Positions 7,791-15,848 of a stretch of 64,000 nucleotides of DNA are shown in pieces; position 1 is the first letter of the stretch; every line of letters begins with the position of its first letter. The stretch is from Bacteroidaceae bacterium (lineage in GTDB: Bacteria > Bacteroidota > Bacteroidia > Bacteroidales > Bacteroidaceae), in assembly GCA_017559845.1 (NCBI GenBank), contig JAFYQQ010000077.1:1-64000 (forward strand). Reading direction: 5' to 3'. Made by a program: the position numbers and the translations under genes. The notes under the pieces were generated by a model, which saw only the letters and a program-made list of their open reading frames with translations, was not told the DNA's origin and did no database searches.

Positions 7791-10700
7791 TTAGAAACGG
7801 CGCGGGCCGCCAAAGCCACCGCCGGGGCCTCCACCGCCTTGTCTTCCTCCGCCCCACCCGCCGGGACCGCCAGGACCACCGGGGCCGCCGAAGCCATTTC
7901 TGCGGGCTTCCTTGTTGCCCAAGAGGTTCAACTGGTAGATGACATGAACCATAACATAACTGTGGATGGCTCTGTTCCATGAGTCGCTACGTGTGGTGGC
8001 GCTGATGCTGCGGCTGATATTGCTCCGCTGGCGCAGGATGTCATACCACTGCACACTCAGCGTGAGCGCCTTGTTCTTGAGGAAGTTCTGGCTAAGCTGG
8101 GCGTTCCAGATGAGTTCGTCGGTGTTCATTGTGGCGTCCTCGTATCCGCGGCGGCTCTGCTGTGAAATGTCGGTACTGAGCTGCATGTGCCAGGGCATGT
8201 TTATCTGGAAGTTACCTCCGTAATTGAAGGTCCAGGTGTCCAGATTGGCATTTTTCTGCACTTCGTTGGTGGCGTGCATGTAGTTGAATCCTCCGTTCAC
8301 GCCCACTTCCAACAGGTCATTGCGGAAATTCAAGCGCAAGTTCTCGTTGATGCTGGTGGTCTTTGTCGTGGCCTTTTCAAGCGGAGTGTTCTGAAAAATC
8401 TTGTCCATGTTCACGCTGCCGTCGGGGTTGAAGATGTTGCCCCAGTTGCTGCCGTCGGCATTGCTGCTCTGGTAGCTTACGTTGTTGCCGTAGTTGATTC
8501 CGGTAAAGGTGTGGACGTTGAAGTACTTCTTGGGTCCGAGTGCCGAGTTGAACATCAGGTTGGTATTGGTGTTCCAGTTTCCGTTGATGTTCATGGGGCG
8601 GCTGTATCGGGCACCGGTTTCCGTGTTGTAGATGGTGGCGGTGCTGATATTGTTGTTGTTCTGGGTATAGTTGGCATTCACCATCCATCCCATCTGCTTG
8701 TCCACGATGTAATCGTTGTAGAACGCGTTGAATCGGTTTGACCAACTGCTGCGTAGGCCGGCATTACCGGTACGGATGTTCAGGGGGTCGCTTGAGTCGG
8801 TTACCTCCAACAGGTCTGTCATGCTGGGCTGTCCCATCGATGCGTTGTAGCGCACTCTTAGCTGGCTGGTATTGCTGATTTTCCAGCGGAAGTCAATACG
8901 CGGCGCCCAGTTCATGATGTGGCGTACAACGGTGGTGTCCAGCTGGTTCTTGGTGTAGTCCATGTGCGTGGTCTGCGGTTGCAGGTTGGCGCCGAAGTTC
9001 AGTCGGAATCCCTCGCCCAGCATATAGCGGAACATGATGCTTGCGTCCTGGTTGTACTCCTTGTAGGTGGCATATTGGCTGTTCTCCACGTTGCGGATGT
9101 AGCTCAGTGTGTCCAGTCCGGGGATGTATCCCAGATAGAGCTGTTCCTGGGTGTAGTATCCTTCGAATTTGGTCAGCAGGCTGTCAATGCTGTACATGGA
9201 ACGGTCGTTGTCAGAGAACTGGTAACGCATCTGATAACTGAGCTGCAGGTTCAGGTTATTGGTGATGGGCTCGGTGTAGCTCAGTCTTCCACTGTAATTG
9301 TAGTTGGTCGTGGGCGACACGTTGTACTGGTTGGTGAAATCCTTTCTGTTCTGGCGGTAGTAGTTGATTTCGGCGCGGCTGAACGACTCGTTCTCGCTGT
9401 GCGTATAAGCTCCGCCTACGTTCAGTGTGATGTTGCGGCCGGGCTTGTTCAGTCTACGGTTGATCTGCAGGTTTGCGTCCACGTTGTTGCTCTGGTTGTT
9501 GCCTTTACCCTCGCGGATGTTGTCGTTCACGGCAATGCTGTCACGGACGATACGGTTCTCCTCCATGTTGTATTGGGTGAGCGGGTCGTTCATGAAGGCA
9601 TAGGGATCCTGGTTGAAGGTTACGTTCTGGCTTTGGCTGTTGTTGTGCGATGCCGAGTGGCGGAAGTTTGGCGTCAGCATAACGTTGGTCATGCTGTCAA
9701 TCTGCCATTCAAAGCGGAAGTTGGCGTTGACGTTCTCGCTGCTGTTCAGAGACCAGTTGCGGCTGTTGTTGAACGTAGAGGTCGTGTTGTTCAGGAACTG
9801 CTCGCTGTTGTTCAGCGACAGGTTGCTTGCCCTGTTGTGGTTGTATCGGATGTTACCTCCAATCTTGAGCAGTCCGGCCGAGTATTCGGGCTTGTTGTTG
9901 TCCCAGGCAAAGTTGAATCCGGCCATCTTGCTGGTTACGATGCCGCCTCCGCCGCCCCATCCGCGGCGTCCGCCTCCGGGGAATCCCTGGTCGTTCACGT
10001 TGTTGATGGAGCCGATTACGGTCATCTGGAAATGGTCGGTAAAGCGGCTCAGGTTCACCTTTCCGGTGTAACGGTCTTCCGTACCGTATCCCACGTCCGT
10101 GTTCAGCACCCATCCTTCCTTCATGCCCTTCTTTACGGTCAGGTCCAGTACGGTCTCTTCCTCGCCGTCGTCAATGCCGGTAATGCGGCTGTAGTCGCTC
10201 TTGCGGTCATACGATTTTATCTTGTCCACCATCTTTGTGGGCAGGTTCTTCATGGCCATCTTGGTGTCGTTGTTGAAGAATTCCTTTCCGCTCACCATGA
10301 TTTTCTTTACGGTCTTTCCGTTTATCTTGATGGTACCGTCGTCTTCCACTTCTGCTCCGGGCAGTTTGCGCACCAGTTCCTCCAGGTTTGAACCTTCGGG
10401 CAGACGGTAGGCCGAGCTGTTATAGATAAAGGTATCTTCCTTCATCTCCACTTGGGCGGCACGGGCGGTCACTTCGGCTGCGTCCATCAGCATTGCGTCC
10501 TCCTTAAGCACCATTGTTCCCACATCTACAGTCTTCGGTTTGCTTTCCAGTGTGATGTCGCGGAAAAGCGTGTGGTATCCCACATACGTAATGCGCAGGA
10601 TGTAGCTTCCTGCCTTGACCGACGGCAGTTTGAACGAGCCGTCCTCTCCGGACTGGATGCCCGAAGCTTGCGTACTGTCCTTGGGATGCAACAGCACCAC

Positions 10701-10829
10701 TGAGGCAAACGGCAACGGCTCGCCTTCCATTGCGCCATCCATCACTTTACCCGTCACGGTAATCTTCTGCGCCAGGACAGAGGAAATGCCCAAGCACATG
10801 AACACAATCCACAAAAGTTGTCTTTTCAT
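7791..10829 (-). CDS. TonB-dependent-receptor-like outer-membrane beta-barrel protein
   Basis: 1012 residues. A signal peptide (MKRQLLWIVFMCLGISSVLA) is followed by a carboxypeptidase-regulatory-like beta-sandwich (about 22-115, ITVTGKVMDGAMEGEPLPFA, GSYILRITYVGYHTL). A plug-like segment (LPGAEVEDDGTIKINGKTVK, about 150-200) precedes a long beta-barrel rich in Asn and aromatic residues. The tail from about 975 is unusually Gly-rich (GGPGGPGGPGGWGGG) and ends in RRF. This matches the 'outer membrane beta-barrel' relatives of SusC that lack a SusD partner. The cargo is unknown, and no partner gene is adjacent. Confidence 0.85.
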   Translation of the reverse strand: MKRQLLWIVFMCLGISSVLAQKITVTGKVMDGAMEGEPLPFASVVLLHPKDSTQASGIQSGEDGSFKLPSVKAGSYILRITYVGYHTLFRDITLESKPKTVDVGTMVLKEDAMLMDAAEVTARAAQVEMKEDTFIYNSSAYRLPEGSNLEELVRKLPGAEVEDDGTIKINGKTVKKIMVSGKEFFNNDTKMAMKNLPTKMVDKIKSYDRKSDYSRITGIDDGEEETVLDLTVKKGMKEGWVLNTDVGYGTEDRYTGKVNLSRFTDHFQMTVIGSINNVNDQGFPGGGRRGWGGGGGIVTSKMAGFNFAWDNNKPEYSAGLLKIGGNIRYNHNRASNLSLNNSEQFLNNTTSTFNNSRNWSLNSSENVNANFRFEWQIDSMTNVMLTPNFRHSASHNNSQSQNVTFNQDPYAFMNDPLTQYNMEENRIVRDSIAVNDNIREGKGNNQSNNVDANLQINRRLNKPGRNITLNVGGAYTHSENESFSRAEINYYRQNRKDFTNQYNVSPTTNYNYSGRLSYTEPITNNLNLQLSYQMRYQFSDNDRSMYSIDSLLTKFEGYYTQEQLYLGYIPGLDTLSYIRNVENSQYATYKEYNQDASIMFRYMLGEGFRLNFGANLQPQTTHMDYTKNQLDTTVVRHIMNWAPRIDFRWKISNTSQLRVRYNASMGQPSMTDLLEVTDSSDPLNIRTGNAGLRSSWSNRFNAFYNDYIVDKQMGWMVNANYTQNNNNISTATIYNTETGARYSRPMNINGNWNTNTNLMFNSALGPKKYFNVHTFTGINYGNNVSYQSSNADGSNWGNIFNPDGSVNMDKIFQNTPLEKATTKTTSINENLRLNFRNDLLEVGVNGGFNYMHATNEVQKNANLDTWTFNYGGNFQINMPWHMQLSTDISQQSRRGYEDATMNTDELIWNAQLSQNFLKNKALTLSVQWYDILRQRSNISRSISATTRSDSWNRAIHSYVMVHVIYQLNLLGNKEARRNGFGGPGGPGGPGGWGGGRQGGGGPGGGFGGPRRF

Positions 10830-11015
10830 TATTCTTTATTAACTGTTGTTTGACTGAATGAAATAGGGTACAAGGAGCCGATAAGTTCTTTGCACCACAC
10901 AAAAGTCCAACTATCGGACTCCCCTTCCGACAAAAGGTTTAAAAGAGAAAAGAAGAATTTCATACGTTTGATGTTTTTTATAGCTAAAAGGCCGTAATTT
11001 ATCGGATATTCATCG

Positions 11016-11023
11016 TATCTTTG
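11016..11023 (+). promoter_or_regulatory. Probable -7 element for aroB
   Basis: TATCTTTG fits the Bacteroidetes TAnnTTTG element 51 nt before the aroB ATG. A clear TTTG at -33 is missing (TTTA near 10998), so confidence is moderate. Confidence 0.5.
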
Positions 11024-11073
11024 TATTGATTGTAGAAAAAATATCCGTTTTACACCTTATATTATTTATATAT

Positions 11074-12123
11074 ATGCAGGACATCATCCTTTGCCAATCT
11101 TTGGAAGAAAATCTCACCCAAGCCGTCTCTTCCTGTCCGCACGACCATCTGTTTGTGCTCACGGACACAGAAACTCTCCGTCATTGTTGGCCTTTGGTGG
11201 CAGGCTTCCCCTGCATGCAGGGCGCCACAATGATCACCATCCCCGCAACCGACGAGTTCAAGACGCTGGACACGCTGGCCTCCGTATGGACGGCCTTGCA
11301 GCAGGGCGGCGCAACGCGCCACAGTCTCATGGTGAATCTGGGCGGCGGCATGGTCACAGATTTGGGCGGATTTGCCGCAAGCACCTTCAAGCGCGGCATG
11401 TCCTATATCAACATCCCCACCACCCTGCTCAGTATGGTCGATGCCAGTGTGGGCGGCAAAACCGGCATCAACTTCGGCGGACTGAAGAACGAGATTGGTG
11501 TATTCAACTGCGCACGGTCTGTACTTCTGGACACCACCTTCCTGCGCACACTTGACCGGCAGAACCTGCTTTCTGGCTATGCCGAGATGATAAAGCATGC
11601 ACTCATCAGCAGCACGGAAGACTGGGCGGAACTGATGCGCTTCGACTTGAACCAGGTGGACTATGCCCTGCTGCAGCAACTGGTAGCAAAAAGTGTGGCC
11701 ATAAAGGAACGCATCGTCACGGAAGACCCCACAGAGAAAGGCATCCGCAAGGCACTCAACCTGGGACACACCGCTGGGCATGCGTTGGAAAGCCTGGCCC
11801 TGGCACAGGGCAGACCCGTACTGCATGGCTATGCCGTGGCATGGGGACTGGTGTGCGAGCTCTATCTCAGTTTCCTCCGCACAGGTTTTCCCCAACGCAC
11901 CCTGCAGCAAACCCTGCAGTTTGTGCGCGGCCACTATGGCTCTTCCCCCATCACCTGCAAGCATTATGACCAACTTTATGAGTACATGACGCACGACAAG
12001 AAAAACCAGGGCGGCGTTGTGAACTTCACGCTCCTGGCCAACGTGGGTGACATCCGCATCAATCAAAGCGCCTCTAAGGAGGAAATTATGGAAATGCTTG
12101 ATTTTTTTAGAGAAAATTGTTAG
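11074..12123 (+). CDS. aroB: 3-dehydroquinate synthase
   Basis: 349 residues from the ATG at 11074. An in-frame ATG at 11026 lies too close to the promoter element at 11016. Family motifs are clear: NLGGGMVTDLGGFAASTFKRG (NAD and substrate binding, about residues 80-100), IPTTLLSMVDASVGGKTGIN, SGYAEMIKHAL, and LNLGHTAGHALE with the zinc-binding His residues. It converts DAHP to 3-dehydroquinate in the shikimate pathway, in the cytoplasm. No other aro gene is nearby. Confidence 0.95.
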   Translation: MQDIILCQSLEENLTQAVSSCPHDHLFVLTDTETLRHCWPLVAGFPCMQGATMITIPATDEFKTLDTLASVWTALQQGGATRHSLMVNLGGGMVTDLGGFAASTFKRGMSYINIPTTLLSMVDASVGGKTGINFGGLKNEIGVFNCARSVLLDTTFLRTLDRQNLLSGYAEMIKHALISSTEDWAELMRFDLNQVDYALLQQLVAKSVAIKERIVTEDPTEKGIRKALNLGHTAGHALESLALAQGRPVLHGYAVAWGLVCELYLSFLRTGFPQRTLQQTLQFVRGHYGSSPITCKHYDQLYEYMTHDKKNQGGVVNFTLLANVGDIRINQSASKEEIMEMLDFFRENC

Positions 12124-12124
12124 A

Positions 12125-12161
12125 TTTTGAGAGAATTTCCACATATTTTTTATTAACTTTG
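12125..12161 (+). promoter_or_regulatory. Probable promoter for alkaline phosphatase
   Basis: TAACTTTG (12154-12161) fits TAnnTTTG. TTTTG at 12125-12129 could be the -33 element, although the 24-nt spacing is long. Confidence 0.5.
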
Positions 12162-12188
12162 CGCAGATATTATCAAATTTTACGACTT

Positions 12189-13604
12189 ATGAAATACAGA
12201 TTTATGACCCTTTTGAGCCTTTTTGTATTGGCAATGGCAGCCATGGCTCAGGGAAAAGCCAAGTATGTGTTCTATTTCATTGGTGACGGAATGGGCGTGA
12301 ACCAGGTGAACGCCACCGAAACCTATCTGGGTGCATTGGAAGGCCGCATCGGCATCAAGGAGATGTGCTTCCCCAGCTTCCCCTTCGTGGCGTTGGCTAA
12401 TACCCAGAGTGCCACCAACGGCGTTACCGACTCTGCCGCCGGCGGAACAGCACTTGCCACCGGACACAAGACCAAGAACGGTGCTTTGGGCGTACTCAAG
12501 GACCAGACCACCGCTGTTACCAGTCTGGCCGACTGGGCACGCGAGGGCGGAGCCGCTGTGGGTATTACCACCAGCGTAAGCATCGACCACGCCACCCCCT
12601 CTTCTTTCTACGCTCATGTGGGCAATCGCGGCGAGTCATATAAGATTGGCCAGCAGCTCGTGAACAGCGGCAACGACTTCTATGGTGCTTCTGACTTTGT
12701 AAAGCCCAATAACCCCGATGGCGGTCCCGACCTCTACAAGCAGGCAGAGGAAAAAGGCTTCACCATTGCCCGCGGATACAAGGATTACCAGAAGAAGGCC
12801 AAGAAGGCCGACCGCATGATTCTCTTCCAGAGCGAAGAGGCCAGCAAGAAAGACCGCGGAAGCATCCCCTATGCCCTGGACCGCAGCAAGAACGACCTCA
12901 CACTGACTGATATCACCCGTGCCGCCGTGAACTTCCTCACCAAGAAGCAGGGCCAGAAGGACGGTTTCTTCCTCATGGTCGAAGGCGGAAAGATTGACTG
13001 GGCTTGCCATGCCAACGACCTGTGCTTCATCCCCGAAGTGCTCGATTTGGATAATGCCGTAAAGGTAGCATACGAATTCTACCAGCAGCACCCCGATGAA
13101 ACCCTCATCGTTGTTACCGCCGACCACGAAACCGGTGGTCTCACACTGGGACGTGGCCCCTACGAACTGCACCTCGAAGTTGTGGGTAACCAGCGCATGA
13201 CCATCGGCAAGTTGGGCGAAGAACTGCACAAGCTGCACGAAAAGCACGGCGACAAGTACAACTGGGACATCGTGAAGGCATTCCTCACCGAGAACTTCGG
13301 ATTCTGGGGCGCCGTAAAGCTGAAGGACGACCAGACCAAGCGTCTGGAAAAGGCATTCGAGAACATCATGGCCGGCAAGGGACAGGATTCCAAGTCGCTC
13401 TACCAGAAGGATGACGAGCTGGCAACAACCGTCCGCAAGATTCAAGCCGAATGCGCAATGGCCGGCTGGCAGAGCGGTGGACACAGCAACGGCTACGTTC
13501 CCTGTTTCGCCATCGGAGCCGGAGCCGAGAACTTCACCGGTCGTATCGACAACACAGAAATCCCCAAGCGCATCGCAAAGGCTGCCGGCTGGCAGATCAA
13601 GTAA
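12189..13604 (+). CDS. Secreted alkaline phosphatase
   Basis: 471 residues from the ATG at 12189, which gives a proper signal peptide (MKYRFMTLLSLFVLAMAAMA). An in-frame upstream ATG does not. Motifs of the PhoA superfamily are present: YFIGDGMG (metal Asp, about 30), NGVTDSAAGGTALATG with the phosphorylated Ser, VTADHETGGLTLG and GGHSNGYVPCFAIG with the zinc His residues. It is expected to be a periplasmic metal-dependent phosphomonoesterase. It is monocistronic, ending in the strong terminator at 13631. I see no Pho-box-like operator. Confidence 0.93.
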   Translation: MKYRFMTLLSLFVLAMAAMAQGKAKYVFYFIGDGMGVNQVNATETYLGALEGRIGIKEMCFPSFPFVALANTQSATNGVTDSAAGGTALATGHKTKNGALGVLKDQTTAVTSLADWAREGGAAVGITTSVSIDHATPSSFYAHVGNRGESYKIGQQLVNSGNDFYGASDFVKPNNPDGGPDLYKQAEEKGFTIARGYKDYQKKAKKADRMILFQSEEASKKDRGSIPYALDRSKNDLTLTDITRAAVNFLTKKQGQKDGFFLMVEGGKIDWACHANDLCFIPEVLDLDNAVKVAYEFYQQHPDETLIVVTADHETGGLTLGRGPYELHLEVVGNQRMTIGKLGEELHKLHEKHGDKYNWDIVKAFLTENFGFWGAVKLKDDQTKRLEKAFENIMAGKGQDSKSLYQKDDELATTVRKIQAECAMAGWQSGGHSNGYVPCFAIGAGAENFTGRIDNTEIPKRIAKAAGWQIK

Positions 13605-13630
13605 TGCAGGGAACAATCCTCATAGCACTT

Positions 13631-13664
13631 CCCCCTTCTCCGCACAAGAGAAGGGGGATTTTTT
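13631..13664 (+). terminator. Intrinsic terminator of the alkaline phosphatase gene
   Basis: CCCCCTTCTC (13631-13640) pairs perfectly with GAGAAGGGGG (13648-13657) across a 7-nt loop, followed by ATTTTTTG. Confidence 0.92.
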
Positions 13665-13816
13665 GTGGCACGCGGATGAGCCGCGAGCAGCTCAATGTCA
13701 AACATTTTTACTTTTGTCCATAAACCAGACATTGGTGTCAAAATGAACAAAAACCGCCTAAAATAATTCAAAAACAAACCTAAAATATCGTCCAATATTG
13801 CCCTACTGCGAAATTT

Positions 13817-13904
13817 TGATTTTCCAACTGAGAAAAAATAATTTTCCAACTGGGAAATAAAAATTTTCCAACTGGGCACTTTCGACTTTCCAGCTGGATT
13901 TATA
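13817..13904. repeat. 22-bp-period array A (CCAACTGG type)
   Basis: Four near-palindromic units with core CCAACTGR or CCAGCTGG start at 13824, 13846, 13868 and 13890, an exact 22-bp spacing. Each is flanked by TTTTC and GAAA-like arms (TTTTCCAACTGGGAAA in unit 2). The flanks are AT-rich and non-coding. The same core at the same spacing recurs in array C at 44902. Confidence 0.9.
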
Positions 13905-13958
13905 CGGAAATACAGTTTTGTAAAGAATTTTCAATGGCACGCTGATGACACAGATTTT

Positions 13959-14220
13959 GAGTAATGAGTTATGAGCAATGAGTTGTGAGCGGTGAGCGAT
14001 GAGCGGTGAGTACACAAATGTCATCCTGAACTTGTTTCAGGATCTGTCCGCGGAGAAGGACAAGTAAAGGCTCGCAGTGAGATGCTGAAACGAGTTCAGC
14101 ATGACCGTCTCTTTGAACTGTTATATAGAAGAACATAAGTATTGAATTGGGGCCCAATTCAATACTTATGTCTAATCTCATCGCTCACAACTCATTGCTC
14201 ATTACTCATCGCTCATTACT
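13959..14220. repeat. Modular intergenic repeat block with perfect palindrome
   Basis: The 790-bp gap between the phosphatase and the PMT gene holds no gene. From left to right it shows GAGYRRTGA runs (13959-14010), a TCATCCTGAACTTGTTTCAGG module (14021-14041) with a TGCTGAAACGAGTTCAGCA partner (14083-14101), modules shared with 7104-7214, a perfect palindrome with 18-bp arms (14134-14151 and 14153-14170) around one G, and inverted CTCATCGCTCA runs (14174-14220). Confidence 0.85.
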
Positions 14221-14343
14221 AAAAAGTAGCTATGTCTACTCTAAAAACATCCTTTATCCACCGCATTTGGGCCGTTCTGTTTGGCCGTTTGAAATACAAA
14301 TCGTTATTCAATCTCCTATAATTTTGTTTTTTGGACATTGTTT

Positions 14344-14376
14344 TTTGGCGAATTTGCCCGTTTCATTGTATCTTTA
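14344..14376 (+). promoter_or_regulatory. Promoter for the PMT-family glycosyltransferase
   Basis: TTTG (14344-14347), a 21-nt spacer and TATCTTTA (14369-14376) lie close to the Bacteroidetes consensus, 20 nt before the ATG. Confidence 0.55.
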
Positions 14377-14395
14377 CAGCAAGAAACAAGCATTT

Positions 14396-15847
14396 ATGAA
14401 CACTTTACAGAAAAAAAACTTACTCATTCTCATTGTTGTGGCAGTCCTTGCCACACTGCCTTGGCTGGGACTTTCTGACTTTAACACCAAGGGAGAGCCA
14501 CGCGAAGCCATCGTGTCGCTGACCATGATTCAGCAAAACAACTGGATACTGCCACATAACAACGGTGGCGAAATGGCTTACAAACCCCCTTTCTTCCACT
14601 GGTGCATTGCCGCCACCGCCACTTTGTTGGGCGGCATGAGCGAATGGGCTGCACGTTTTCCGAGCGCACTGACCGCCCTGCTGATGATGGTGTGGATGTA
14701 TGTCTACTATGCCAAAAGGCGCAATGCACATACGGCACTCACCGCCGCCCTGACATGTCTGGGGTGCTTTGAGGTGTTTCGTGCCGCACACGCCTGCCGT
14801 GTGGACATGGTGCTGACGTTCTGCATTGTGGGTGCCATATACGCCTTTGCCCGATGGACCGAGCATGAACGTTGCCGGCCCGTGCCCTGGCTGGCCATTC
14901 TGATGATGAGTCTGGGCACACTGACCAAAGGCCCAGTGGCCATTGTTCTGCCCTGTGGTGTCACGGGATTGTATCTGCTCCTGCGACGCGAGAACTTCTT
15001 CCGTGTATTCTTCAGTCTGGCCGCCACTGCCCTGGCATCACTCATCCTGCCTGCCGTGTGGTACTATGCCGCCTACCAACAGGGTGGAGAGGAATTCCTA
15101 CGCCTGGTAAAGGAAGAGAACATCGACCGCTTCCTGGGCAAGATGACCTATGCCAGCCACGAGAACGGACTGTGGTACTATTTTGTGATGCTGCCTGCCG
15201 GACTGCTGCCCTGGACTTTGGTGCTGCTGCCCGGGCTACGCCGCAAATGGAGTTTGGAGGGCATCAAGCGCAAGTTCACACAAATCGAACCCGTTGAATT
15301 GTTCTCTCTGGTGGCGGCTACCGTCATCTTTGTTTTCTATTGCATCCCCAAAAGCAAACGCGGCGTGTACATCCTGCCCATGTATCCCTTTGTGGCTTAT
15401 TTTATCGCCTTGTATATGCAGAAAGTGTTTTCGCCACGGTTCATCAAGCGTGCCACAGGCATTTCTGTGGGGTTGTTCACACTGGCATTCGCCGTGGTGC
15501 TGCCCTTCTTCTTCCTGAACCGAAAAAGTGACCTGAACACCGCCAGGGAGATACAACATATTGTGGGCGACAAGTACCTGACCAGCCATGTATCGGGCGG
15601 AGCGCCGGGCAATCCGATGCACTTCTTCACCATCAACTATTACCTGAAGGACAAGCTGGACACATGGAAAAGCACGGGACCCGCACAACCAGAAGGCTAC
15701 CTGATCATCGGCGAGAAAGACGCGCCCGACTTTATCCAATCACAAGACAAATTCCGCTTCCTGCCAGTAGAGCTGGAGCCTCATCGCAGTTGCGACGTGA
15801 AGCAAAACATACTGCTCTATCGTTTTGAACCCCTTAAATCTGAATAA
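14396..15847 (+). CDS. PMT/ArnT-like membrane glycosyltransferase
   Basis: 483 residues from the ATG at 14396. A longer frame runs back into repeats. It has about a dozen hydrophobic segments. The first periplasmic loop carries GLSDFNTKGEPREAIV with the D-x-K-GE/E-type acidic site of the GT-C fold, then YKPPFFHW as in ArnT and PMT enzymes. It probably transfers a sugar from a polyprenyl-phosphate carrier to an envelope acceptor such as lipid A, a glycan or a protein. It ends 1 nt before the GH106 gene, so the two are cotranscribed. The donor and acceptor are unknown. Confidence 0.85.
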   Translation: MNTLQKKNLLILIVVAVLATLPWLGLSDFNTKGEPREAIVSLTMIQQNNWILPHNNGGEMAYKPPFFHWCIAATATLLGGMSEWAARFPSALTALLMMVWMYVYYAKRRNAHTALTAALTCLGCFEVFRAAHACRVDMVLTFCIVGAIYAFARWTEHERCRPVPWLAILMMSLGTLTKGPVAIVLPCGVTGLYLLLRRENFFRVFFSLAATALASLILPAVWYYAAYQQGGEEFLRLVKEENIDRFLGKMTYASHENGLWYYFVMLPAGLLPWTLVLLPGLRRKWSLEGIKRKFTQIEPVELFSLVAATVIFVFYCIPKSKRGVYILPMYPFVAYFIALYMQKVFSPRFIKRATGISVGLFTLAFAVVLPFFFLNRKSDLNTAREIQHIVGDKYLTSHVSGGAPGNPMHFFTINYYLKDKLDTWKSTGPAQPEGYLIIGEKDAPDFIQSQDKFRFLPVELEPHRSCDVKQNILLYRFEPLKSE

Positions 15848-15848
15848 T

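Noticed and set aside
8919..10391. 490-codon plus-strand frame opposite the outer-membrane barrel
   Set aside because: Shadow caused by skewed codon use in the barrel gene; the Val/Leu-rich product has no motifs.
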